This document shows positions 20,462 through 31,060 of a DNA stretch of 64,000 bases, one piece after another. A program made the translations under genes and the position numbers. Positions within the stretch are counted from its first letter, which is position 1. Each line of letters opens with the position of its first letter. The stretch spans positions 37,920,650-37,984,649 of the forward strand of contig OX381715.1 in NCBI GenBank assembly GCA_947462335.1, given 5' to 3'. The DNA is from Harmothoe impar. Its lineage: Eukaryota > Annelida > Polychaeta > Phyllodocida > Polynoidae. The notes beneath the pieces were generated by a model, which worked only from the letters and a program-made list of their open reading frames with translations, did not search any database and was not told where the DNA came from.

Positions 20462-21330
20462 AGGGTCAAACTCATGACTTTGCAACAATTAAAAGTGAAA
20501 AAAATGCAAATAAAAAATATTTTTATTCTCATTATTTCTCAAATGCAATAGAAAATATAGGTCTTTGGGAACATGCACATAAAATTTTGGGATATAGCTA
20601 TGATTATTTCTCACTGCATTGTAGCCATGAAAATACCATGTAAAATCATGATTTTTCATGGCTTCCACAAAATCGGATATTTTTCATATAAAAGGGCTGG
20701 TTGCTAAGCAACCATTCGAGATAGAGAAAAATGGATAGCTTCATTGGAATCCTTGACATCGATTTAGGGGGGGTAGGTACTCTTAAAATTATTATAGGAC
20801 AAATATTAACGACATTATGAGCTGCCATATGTTAAAATATTCTGTGCTAAATATGGCGCCATATGGCGCCATATGGCGTAACGGACGCGTAACGGACACG
20901 TAACGGACACCTTAACATGGTTGTTTTGTGACATTGACTTTAAACTATTAAAAATAGGTGAAAGAATTCGAATATCTATATGCAAATGGTGTCTATTAAT
21001 ATCAGAAAAAAATTTCCAATCATTCTGGACCATTTCTAATTGTGCATTATCATGTTGTATATCTTTAAATATTTTTCCAAATAATAAAATAACTGCTTTT
21101 TAATTCCTTTCAATTATAATGGATTTTTCTGTAAAACGTGGAAAAGATGAAAAAATACCACAAAAGTTCTAAAATTACATCACTGAAAAGGAAAGACTAC
21201 AAACTTTGATCTAAGAAATAAACATGTACGATAACTTAAATAATTCTAATAAAATATTGGAGGTAAAAAAAAATATCCACTTTGTGACATCTGGGTATAC
21301 CTATTCTGTGGTATTCTCATGAGCCTGAAC
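20462..21330. mobile_element. 869-bp insertion in the left foldback arm
   Basis: It interrupts a repeat unit between GACATA and ATAAGCC. CATA is duplicated at 20458-20461 and 21331-21334. Its ends are weakly inverted (GGGTCAAACTCATGA against GGTTCAGGCTCATGA). Inside are tandem palindromes ATATGGCGCCATAT (about 20850-20877) and three copies of GTAACGGAC. It is AT-rich with no convincing ORF, so it is a non-autonomous element. Confidence 0.65.
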
Positions 21331-23417
21331 CATAATAAGCCTAGATAATGTTTTTCTACCATCTTCTAATGGTAGAAAACAATGTTTCTCTATTCATCTA
21401 GCCATGTATTTCACTGTATAACCTATGGTAGAAACAAAAAGTGTACATACTAGCACTAGACAATGTCGTTCTACCATCCCTCAATAGCAGAAAAAAATAG
21501 GTTCTCTATGCATGTACCTAACTATGTATTTCACCCTATGACCCATGGTAAAAATTAAGAATTTGACATAATAAGCCTAGATAATGTTTTTCTACCATCT
21601 TCTAATGGTAGAAAACAATGTTTCTCTATTCATCTAGCCATGTATTTCACTGTATAACCTATGGTAGAAACAAAAAGTTTACATACTAGCACTAGACAAT
21701 GTCGTTCTACCATCCCTCAATAGCAGAAAAAAAGGGTTCTCTATGCATGTACCTAACCATGTATTTCACCCTATGACCCATGGTAGAAATTAAGAATTTG
21801 ACATAATAAGCCTAGATAATGTTGTTCTACCATCTTCTAATGGTAGAAAATAGTGTGTCTTTATTCATATATCTAACCATGTATTTCACTGTATAACCTA
21901 TGGTAGAAACAAGAAGTTTACATACTAGCACTGGACAATCCCTCAATAGTAGAAAAAAAATGGTTCTCTATGTATGTACCTAACCATGTATTTCACCCTA
22001 TGACCCATGGAAGAAATTAAGAATTTGACATAATGAGCCTAAAAAATATTGTTCTACCATCTTCTAAAGGTAGAAAACATTGGTTCTATATTCACATATC
22101 TAGCCATGTATTTCACTGTATGACCTATGTTAGAAACAAAGCAGTTGACATACTAGCACTAGACAATGTTGTTTTACCATCCCTCAATGGCAGAAAAAAG
22201 GGGTTCTCTATGTATGTACCTAACCATGTATTTCACCATATGACCCATGGTAGAAACCAAGAATTTGACATAATGAGCCTAAAAAATATTGTTCTACTAT
22301 CTTCTAATGGTAGAAAACAGTGTTTCTCTTTTCATATATCTCGCCTGTATTTCACTGTATGACCTATGTTAGAAACGAAGCAGTTGACATACTAGCACTA
22401 GACAATGATGTTTTACCATCCCTCAATGGCAGAAAAAAGGGGTTCTCTATGTATGTACCTAACCATGTATTTCACCATATGACCCATGGAAGAAATTTAG
22501 AATTTGACATAATAAGCCTAGATAATGTTGTTCTACCATCTTCTAAAGGTAGAAAACAGTGTTTCTCTATTCACATATCTAGCCATGTATTTCACTGGAT
22601 AACCTATGGTAGAAACAAGAAGTTTAGATACTAGCACTAGATAATTTCGTTCTACCATCCCTCAATGGTAGAAAAAAGGGGTTCTTAATGTATGTAACTA
22701 TCCATGTATTACACCCTATGACCTATGGTAGAAACTAAGGAGTTACCACGCTACTACTAGACCAGATCTTTCTACCATGTCATAGTGGTAAAAAATATAA
22801 CGCCTGACCACACTGTTCACTCTATGATCCATATGGTGCAGTTGATATAATAGTACCTCACTAGAATTTTCTACCAGAAAAGGTCGTAGAAAACAGAGTC
22901 TTTTTATATGATGCCCAACTGTTTACCCCATGATCTATGATAGAAACTATACAGAACAGATTATTCTGCCATCTCATTATTAGTGGTAGAAAAACAGAGT
23001 CTCTTTATATTATTCCCATCCATGACATAGCGACTAAGCAGTCAACATCTGTACTACTGCTGCTAGATCAGATTATATTGTTCTACCATCCCCAAATCAT
23101 AGAAAACAGAGTTTCTCTACGTATATACCTAACTATGTATTCCATCCTATGACTGATAGTAGATACAGAGAGACACTGGCACTAGATAATGTTGTTCTAC
23201 CTTCTCCCAATGGTAGAAAACAGGGTTTCTCTATGTAAATGTCTTGTCATATATTTCAGTCAAAACTCAAAAACGTCTTCGTCTTTTCGCGATTTTGAAC
23301 CTTTTTCTCACCAAAGTAGCCAGTATCGGGAAAATGAACTCTTTTTTTGCAATCATTACCATATTTTGTTAAAATACAAATTTTTGAAAACCAAGTTTTA
23401 AGCTTTGACACCTATTT

Positions 23418-23860
23418 GTGACCCGTTTTAACGAAATGGGTCGGAAGTCGCACATGAAAAATGTTGTGATATTACCATATTCATTTACAGCTCATCAAGA
23501 GCTTTCATTTGGTATGTGACATGAAGTATATTGGCCAGTTTTGACCATTTGACGATATTTTTGATACTTTTTTGTTGAATTAAATGAGAATTAATTAAAA
23601 TGAGATAATGAACATTTAAATTAGATATTATCTATATTATACAATACAATTATAAATCCTAGGGCCATCATTTTGGAAATAATTGGAGTTGAAATCTGGT
23701 TTGCAACTTAGTATTCCAGATGATACCTATTCATATGTTAGAAAAAAATCAAAAACTCATTTTTCAAAAAAAAAATTTTTTTCACCCTATACTTCTTTAA
23801 TAACCTATATCTAGGCTCCTCAAAGTGCGACTTCCGACCCATTTCGTTAAAACAGGTCAC
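23418..23860. mobile_element. 443-bp MITE nested in the foldback
   Basis: Terminal inverted repeats of 36 bp with one mismatch begin GTGACC and contain AACGAAATGGGTCGGAAG. ATTT flanks both ends (23414-23417 and 23861-23864). It has no coding capacity. Confidence 0.75.
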
Positions 23861-23865
23861 ATTTG

Positions 23866-25580
23866 GTAATGGGAGAAACCCACGGTGCCTATACAAAAGA
23901 ATTGGGCTTTGGTTTCTCCCATCCACTAATGGTAGAAACCTATGGTGCCTATACAATAAACTTGGGCATTGTTTTCTCCAATCTGCTAATGGGAGAAATC
24001 CTAAGCTCACTTGATACCAGTATGAAACACTAGGTGGCAGCACAAAGAAACTTTATGAGAGGTTAAATCTAAACTAAGGACAATAATTTATAGACTTTTT
24101 GGGCATTGTAGAGTAAAGGTTGCAACTTTAGAATGTCCTGGAGTTGCATGTTCCATTCAATAACCACTTTTGGCTGATTTGACACCTGAAAATGCGACCT
24201 TGACCTTCACAACAGTCAACCAAATCATTTGTGACTATTGGTCAAAATGAGGTGTTCATCATCTCAATATAGTAAAGCTCAAAGTAAAATATTCCTTTTA
24301 ACTTGGATCTATTTCAGTTTTGACCTTTGACCTTGACCTTGACCTTGACCTTGACCAAAACCCTTATAATATTTCTTTTTATACCAATGATATTTGGAAA
24401 GGCCATAACTAGAGCTTTCCAGTGGTGTACGCTGTGTTTTAGTCTTTTTTGGTGATGGGTGCAGCCAGAAATATTGCTCCTATCTCTGTAATGCTGCAGC
24501 ATCTGATTTAATGTTCCTAACTTTGCAGAAAGTTGGTCCAATAGCTATACTATAATACATAGGCAAAATGATTTTTATCTACTCTGAAGTTAAAACATTA
24601 GGCCATTTGAGCCAAAATGACGACCAGTCATGAGAAAGAGCCATTAATTATTGCTTTCATAATTCACTAGGTGGCAACAGCATTTTACCTTTTCTGGTTT
24701 AAAACTACATCATACTCATAAAAACTCACATCTGAAGTTAGATGGAATGAATGAATAGAAAGGGCCAAATAGCAGCTTCAAATGTATGATTGGGCATTGG
24801 TTTCTCTGATCCGTTAATGGGAGAAACCCTATGCCCACTTAATACCAGTTCAAAACACTAGGTGGCAGCACAAGCAGAAGGCTAACAATGGGCCAATTTT
24901 CTTATATAACCCATCATTTCATTAATTTCCCGGACTGCACCAAATATTATTTGTAATCAGGAATCATATGAATGACTAACCATCTAAATTTAGATTATAT
25001 TTAAGAAATTATGGCCACCTAGATCTCTCTATGGGGATTAGCACTGTGGTGGGCTGTTATGGATTTAATCTAAAATATAGACAAAGATAAGTTCTGGTCA
25101 TATGAATTCGATATGATATAAGATGAAGAGCATCATATGACAGCAGTTCATATTCCAAAATAGTCTAGATACAGAGCAAACAGCAGAGATATAGTGATAC
25201 TAGGGGACATGGCACATTGTCATCCTTCTGGTTGTGCTGCCATCTAGTGTTTTGTATTGGTATCAAGTGATATAGAATTTCTCCCATTAGCAGATTGGAG
25301 AAACCAATGCCCAAGTTTATTGTATGGGCACCATGGGTTTCTCCCATTAGAAGATAGGTGAAACTATGTCTGATCAACCATTGGTGGGGCATAGCCCTGG
25401 ATAGATTCAAGACGCCTGGACCCGAGTGGGTGGAATATGGCATGAGCCATCTAGGCAACCCGAACCAGACCCAAACTAAGTGAAATAGGATAAATGTAGT
25501 ATGTATATTGTTTGTATTAGTAGTAAACCCCTACACTAGTATATCAACAGTGCATGGATGAAACACGTGGCTAATCCTAT
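23866..25580. other. central segment of the foldback
   Basis: Non-tandem sequence between the arms. 23866-24045 is inverted relative to 25230-25378 (TAATGGGAGAAA, CTAGGTGGCAGCAC), and about 24770-24880 is a further direct copy of the same module. It holds a GGTCAA array at 24318-24357 and several CACTAGGTGGCAG motifs. Open frames are short and unrecognised. Confidence 0.6.
24318..24357 (-). promoter_or_regulatory. tandem AAGGTCA nuclear-receptor half-site array
   Basis: On the minus strand the GGTCAA unit is repeated six times, giving several TCAAGGTCA sites (the ERR/NR5A monomer type) and one DR1. It may simply be a hexamer microsatellite. Confidence 0.3.
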
Positions 25581-25582
25581 AT

Positions 25583-28175
25583 ATAGACACACATGGTTTT
25601 CTACCATAGGGAAATGGTAGGACAACAATATCTAGTATAATTTCTGAAAATTCTTGGTTTCTACCTAACGTCATAGGGTGAAATGCATGGTTAGGTATAT
25701 ACATAGAGAAACCTTCTTTTCTACCATCTCCCGATGGTAGAAAGACAATCTAGTGCCAAAATGTCAAATTCCTAATTTCTACCATAGGTCATAGGGTTAA
25801 ACTCACCATATATACATAGAGAGACCCTCTTTTCTACTATTGTCAGAAGTAAATAATTATGTTGACTGCTTAGTCTCTATGGCATGGTTGGGCATAATAT
25901 CGAGAGACTCTGTTTTCTACTACTATGAGATGGGAGAACGATCTGGTTTGGGTAATATGTCAACTGCTTGGTTTCTACTATAGCTGTAAGGCTGAACGGC
26001 TGAGCATCATACATATGGTTTTCTACCACTATGAAATTGTAGAACATTCTGGTCTAGTAGTATAATATGTAAACTGCATACCATTCCACCCTAGATCGTA
26101 GGTGACCAGTTGGGTATCATTATAGACTCTACCACATGAAATGGTAGAGAGATCTGATCAATTACTATGATATCAACAGCAATGTTTCTACCGTATGGAT
26201 CATAGGGTGAACGATGTGATTTGGCATTATATATAAGAGACTCTGTTTTCTACCTCTATAAGATGGTAGAAAGATCTGGTCTAGTAGTAGCATATTAACT
26301 CCTTAGTTTCTACAATGAGTCACATGGTGAAATACATGGTTAGGTACATACATAAAGAACCCCTTTCTTCTACCATTGAGGAATGGTAGAACGGCATTGT
26401 CTAGTGCTAGTATGTCAACTGCTTTGTTTCTACCATAGGTCATACAGTGAAATACACGGCTAAATATATGAATGGAGAAACACAGTTTCTACCATTAGAA
26501 GATGGTAGAAAAAAACTCTGGCTCATTATATCAGTTTCATAGTTTCTACCGTAGGTCATAGGGTGAACTACATGGGTAGGTACATACATAGAGAACCCCT
26601 GTTTTCTACCATTGAGGGATGGTAGAACAACATTGTCTAGTGCTAATATGTTAACTGCATCGTTTCTACCATAGGTCATAACAGTGAAATACACAGCTAG
26701 ATATATGAAAAGAGATACACTGTTTTCTACCATTAGAAGATGGTAGAACAACATTATCTAAGCTCATTATGTCAAATTCATAATTTCTACCATAGGTCAT
26801 AGGCTGAAATACACAGTTATGTATATAAACAGATAGAAACCTTGTTTTCTTCCATTGGGAGAGATACATGGTTAGTTACATGCATAGATAACCCCTTTTT
26901 CTACCATTGAGAGATGGTAGAACGACATTTTCTAGTGCTAGCAGGGCTTTTATCAACTGCTTTGTTTCTACCATAGGTCATACAGTGAAATACACAGCTA
27001 GATATATAAATAGAGAAACACTGTGTTCTGCCATAAAAAGATGGTAGAACAACTTTATATAGCTTATTATGTAAAATTTCTAATTTCTACAATAGGTCAT
27101 AGGTTAAAATACATGGTTAGGTACATACAGAGAGAACCCCCTTTATTTACCGTTGAGAGAAGGTAGAACAACATTTTTTAGTGCTAGAATGTCAACTGCT
27201 TTGTTTCTACCATAGGTCATGGGTGAAATACACTGCTAGATATATAAATAGAGAAACACTGTTTTCTACCAAAAGAAGATGGTAGAACAACATAGCTTAG
27301 GCTCATTATGTCAAATTCTTCATTTCTACCATAGCTCATAGGGTGAAATACATGGTTAGGTATATACATAGGGAAACCTTGTTTTCTACCATTGGAGGAT
27401 GGTAGAACAACATTATCTAGCCTCAGTATGTCAATTTCATAGTTTCTACCATAGGTCATAGGGTGAAATACTTGGTTAGGTATACACATAGAGAGAGGAA
27501 AAAGGCTTATTATGTCAAGTTCTTAATTTCTACCATGGGTCATATAGTGAAATACATGGCTAGGTACTTACATCGAGAACCCCTTTTTTTCTACCATTGA
27601 GGGATGGTAGAACGACATTATCTAGGTCTATTATGTCAAATTCTTGATTTCTACTATAGATCATACAGTGAAATACATGATTCAGTATATACATATAGAA
27701 ACCCTGTTTTCTAGCATTGGGAGATGGTAGAACGACACAATCTAATAACGTTACGTCACATTTTAAATTTCTTCCATTAGTCATAGGGTGAAATACATGG
27801 TTAGATATTTACATAGATACACCCTGTTTTTTTACCATCGAGAGATGGTAGAACAACATAAGGCCAAAAAAAGTTTCAGATTTACCCTACCTATTTTGAT
27901 AAAACTCAATGAGGAGGAGAGGGGAGAGAGAAGGAGGGAGGGAGGAAGGAGAGAAAGAAGGAGAGAGGGAGAGGGAGGGAGGAAGGGGAAGGAGGGAAGG
28001 AGGAGGGAAGGGAGAGGAAGAGGGTTGATATAGATACACTATTGTTCACCCATAGGTGTATGGGAGAACACAGTGTCTGAACCGAAGGAGACCGAGTTTT
28101 CACCTATTGGCCATACGGGAGAACTGCTTGTGTTTCTACCATTACTTGAATGGTAGAGTCGTCCTGTATGGGGTG
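25583..28175. repeat. right arm of the foldback
   Basis: Reverse-complement counterpart of the left arm, with about twenty diverged repeat units followed by the polypurine tract (27911-28024) and the terminal 150 bp. It lacks the 869-bp and 443-bp insertions of the left half. Confidence 0.85.
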
Positions 28176-28179
28176 CTTA

Positions 28180-28430
28180 GGGAGTGCTCATTTTTTAACA
28201 ACAGGAGCGTGAATTTTTGCACAGAGTGTCTACCTCGGCCCGTCTAAATTCATACACATTTGCGGCCTTTTCTTGCATATTAACCCACTGGCTTTTTCAT
28301 TCAAAACAGGTGAAATTCCATATCCCCCCCCCCCCCCCAAATTATGAGGGGTTAAGATTTTTACTCCCCTCCCCATCAAGGGATCGAAATGTCTTACTCT
28401 CCCTGCTGTTTTTAGTAAATAAGCACTCCC
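28180..28430. mobile_element. MITE of the GGGAGTG family, interrupted at its left end
   Basis: Inverted ends GGGAGTGCTCATTTTTTAA and TTTAGTAAATAAGCACTCCC; the inside shares AACAACAGG, CAAAACAGGT and poly-C with the copy at 60342-60663. TTA precedes it but the right flank is GTC, so no clean duplication remains. The foldback target duplication CTTAGGG overlaps its first three bases, so the foldback inserted into the edge of this MITE. Confidence 0.65.
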
Positions 28431-28812
28431 GTCGCCACCGGTGGCTTATAAAGATGTCCGTATCCGTACATAAAGTTACTCCACCAAGCGTTGCCATCCC
28501 TCACTGCAGAATGGCACACAGTGATTGGTAGTGGGGAGTGGAGTAGAGGTCAGGGAGGGGCACTGTGGTAGCGGCCTGACCTCTGCCACCCTGCAGGCAT
28601 CCGTTACCGTTATTGTAGGGTACGGAATGGGCTGCATGTGATGGTGGTCATTGTGGTGGTCGGACTGGTGCTGACGTTTAGCACTTTAAGGATAACCTTG
28701 ATATAAATAAAAAGTAATGGGCATGTACACACATAATCTAAAAGCCCCGGCCCTTAGTCTGTAGTGTCTATCCCAGGTTAGTCATAAGAACATTGGTCAG
28801 GTATGACCAAGT

Positions 28813-28942
28813 GTTATTCAAGAATGACTGAGGCAAAAGAATAGATGACTAACTTAAAAGGACTTAGCCTAAATGGAAAAACTAAGGGGAGTTGGTCAGT
28901 ATTGACCAACCTGATGGTATTAACTAACCTAGCTTGGTTGTA
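28813..28942. repeat. half copy of the 43186-43504 palindromic MITE
   Basis: TATTCAAGAATGACTGAGGC followed by diverged arms and GTATTAACTAACCTAG matches the left half of the element at 43186. The other half is not present next to it. Confidence 0.55.
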
Positions 28943-28977
28943 CACTGAACACCTCAGGGTCGTCATTTTGACAATAC

Positions 28978-29367
28978 TGTAGTGGTAATGAGTGGCCGAA
29001 TCCTCGTGAGGAGTCGCCGACTCCCCGCGGCGGGGAGTCACTGATAGTTCAGGACTCATCCACCAGGTGGCACTCGCCGACTCCCCCCGGCGGGGAGTCA
29101 CTGATAGTTCCTGACTCACCCACCAGGTGGCACTACCCTAGGGCAGTCTATAAAAGGCCCTGCACGCGGGAGAGCCAGCAGTCTATGACTCACGGTGATG
29201 ATGGATGGACCTGCTCTGACAACAGATGATAGACGATTGATGATAGATGATAGATGATTGATGATAGATGATGAATGTACAACCCTGATTATGTCAATAG
29301 AGAACTACCTTTGTTTACTACAGTACTGCGTTCTGTCTTGTCTTCCTAGCATCCTTTTCCCGTTACA
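28978..29367 (+). repeat. 5' LTR (390 bp)
   Basis: Starts TGTAGTGG and ends CGTTACA. U3 holds a 60-bp direct repeat (29015-29074 and 29075-29134), each copy with a palindrome GACTCCCCGCGGCGGGGAGTC-like core and a CCACCAGGTGGCACT motif. TATAAAA lies at 29149-29155. An AGATGATAGA simple repeat at about 29224-29272 is in the transcribed part. Confidence 0.9.
29149..29155 (+). promoter_or_regulatory. 5' LTR TATA box
   Basis: TATAAAA followed by GGCCC, 171 bp into the LTR; it should drive the element RNA. The same motif is at 33896-33902 in the 3' LTR. Confidence 0.7.
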
Positions 29368-29368
29368 G

Positions 29369-29382
29369 TGGTGACAGTTTGG
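29369..29382 (+). other. putative primer binding site
   Basis: TGGTGACAGTTTGG starts 1 nt after the 5' LTR, with the TGG expected to pair with a tRNA CCA end. I cannot name the tRNA. Confidence 0.5.
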
Positions 29383-29540
29383 TTTCAAAAGACGAATTCA
29401 CGCCGATGGGGAAAGAAGGAAGAGAAGCAAGAGAGAAAAAGGAATAGAAACAGAGAGGAGAGGAGAAGCAGGGTACAGATGAGCAGACAACAGATGAAAA
29501 CGTTGACGAAGACACCAGTCTTGTGGTTACGACAGGGGTG

Positions 29541-29690
29541 CAGTCGCAGGGAGTCGCGGGGAGTCGCGGGGAGTCGCGGGGAGTCGCGGGGAGTCGCGGG
29601 GAGTCGCGGGGAGTCGCGGGGAGTCGCGGGGAGTCGCGGGGAGTCGTGAGGAGTCGTGAGGAGGCGTGAGGAGGCGGGAGGAGTGACTGA
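29541..29690 (+). repeat. 10-bp minisatellite (GAGTCGCGGG) in the leader
   Basis: Nine exact copies at 29551-29640 flanked by degenerate ones. The unit resembles the GAGTCGCC/GGGGAGTC motif of U3, so it may have grown from LTR sequence. Confidence 0.9.
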
Positions 29691-29759
29691 TAGCACAGGG
29701 CCTTCTGGAAGGACGCAATAGAGGAAGAAATCATGGACAACATCATAGCCATAATGAAG

Positions 29760-30075
29760 ACGAATCTGTGGCCGCTGGTAGGACGATTCTGTGGCCGCTG
29801 GTAGGACGATTCTGTGGCTACTGGTAGGACGATTCTGTGGCCGCTGGTAGGACGATTCGGTGGCGGCTGGCAGGATGATTATGTGGCTGCTGGTAGGACG
29901 ATTCTGTGGCCGCTGGTGGGACGATTCTGTGGTCGCTGGTAGGACGATTCTGTGGTCGCTGGTAGGACGATTCAGTGGCCGCTGGTAGGACAACTCGGTG
30001 GCTGCTGGCAGGACGATTCTGTGGCCGCTGATAGAACGATTCTGTGGCCGCTGGTTGGAAGATTCTGTGGGCACT
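29760..30075 (+). repeat. 23-bp minisatellite in the leader
   Basis: About thirteen copies of a unit reading AGGACGATTCTGTGGCCGCTGGT. The period is not a multiple of three, which fits non-coding leader RNA. Confidence 0.9.
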
Positions 30076-30377
30076 GTCAAGTGCATTCTAGGGCTGCTGT
30101 AAAGAGGATTTAGGGGACACTGTCAAGTTGATTGTTGACTTGCTTGGAGTCACTTGACGCGGAGTCACTTGATGAGGAGTCACTTGGCGAGGAGTCAATT
30201 GGCAAGGTGGCGTTGTATGCTGATCTACACGGGGATCCTTGCAGGGGTTCCGCATGCTGATCTGCACAGGGATCTGCACAGGTGCTGCATGCTGATGTAC
30301 ACAGGGATCTACACAGGGGGGTTGTAGGCCTATGTTGATCCTCATGGGGATGCTGCAGTGTTATCAACACGGGGATC

Positions 30378-31060
30378 ATGCACAATAATACTAAGGTGTT
30401 TGAGATGACTACACCAGCTTTCCCAGACAGTAGGCGACCTGGTGCCAAATTCCAAAACGCGGGAAGTCGTGGCATGGAGGCATTCCCAGCTGCCTGGAGA
30501 CATGGTCCTGGGGCGTTCCAAGAGGCGGGGAGACATGGTACCGAGGCGTCCCAAGATGCGGGGAGACGTGGTACCGAGGCGTCCCAAGATGCGGGGAGGC
30601 GTGGTACCGAGGCGTCTCAAGATGCGGGGAGACGTGGTACCGAGGCGTCTTAAGATGCGGGGAGACATGGTACCGAGGCGTCACAAGATGCGGGGAGACG
30701 TGGTACCGAGGCGTCCCAAGATGCGGGGAGACGTGGTACCGAGGCGTCCCCAGATGCGGGGAGAGGTGGTACCGAGGCGTCCCAAGATGCGGGGAGACGT
30801 GGTACCGAGGCGTCCCAAGATGTGGGGAGACGTGGTACCGAGGCGTCCCAAAATGCGGGGAGACGTGGTACCGAGGCGTCCCAAGATGCGGGGAGACGTG
30901 GTACCAAGGCGTCCCAAGATGCGGGGAGACGTGGTACCGAGGCGTCCCAAGATGCAGGGAGAAGTGGTACAGAGGCGTCCCAAGATGCGGGGAGACGTGG
31001 TACTGAGGCATCCCAAGATGCGGGGAGACGTGGTACCGAGGCGTCTCAAGATGCGGGGAG
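30378..31060 (+). pseudogene. broken N-terminal part of the Gag reading frame
   Basis: From an ATG at 30378 a frame enters the 33-bp array and is read as an 11-residue repeat (RRGTEASQDAG). It is stopped by a TAA at 30651-30653, where neighbouring units have CAA, and continues open after it to 31157. At about 31070 a 1-bp loss in one unit moves the downstream Gag into another frame. The ATG at 31061 that starts the downstream frame is therefore accidental. With two breaks this copy probably does not make a full-length Gag. Confidence 0.6.

Larger units (their letters stand above)
19563..23260. repeat. left arm of the foldback: tandem hairpin repeats
   Basis: Roughly twenty units spaced 115-121 bp. 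Each contains TTCTACCAT, a 6-8-nt loop and ATGGTAGAA, then ATGTATTTCAC and CATGGTAGAAA motifs. Adjacent units differ in a two-unit alternation (GACATAATAAGCC against CATACTAGCACTAGAC), so the higher-order period is about 236 bp. Frames such as 22033-22362 simply translate the repeat. Interrupted by an insertion at 20462-21330. Confidence 0.85.
19563..28175. mobile_element. 8.6-kb foldback element with hairpin-satellite arms
   Basis: The two ends are inverted (CACCCCA at 19563 and TGGGGTG ending at 28175) and the inverted similarity runs inward for thousands of bases. CTTAGGG stands directly outside both ends (19556-19562 and 28176-28182), an apparent 7-bp target duplication. The arms are mostly tandem copies of a 115-121-bp unit; the centre (about 23870-25580) is a different, non-coding sequence with its own inner inverted repeats. 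No transposase is encoded. The layout, long inverted arms made of tandem repeats, is that of foldback elements such as FB of Drosophila or TU of sea urchin. Confidence 0.85.

Noticed and set aside
22033..22634. Plus-strand frames of 104-109 codons that resemble each other
   Set aside because: They are read from the foldback tandem units; the mirrored arm gives the same type of frames (26440-27784).
19885..23260. CRISPR-like regular repeats
   Set aside because: Eukaryotic context, units are contiguous with no unique spacers, and no cas genes are present. The same applies to the 10-, 23- and 33-bp arrays.
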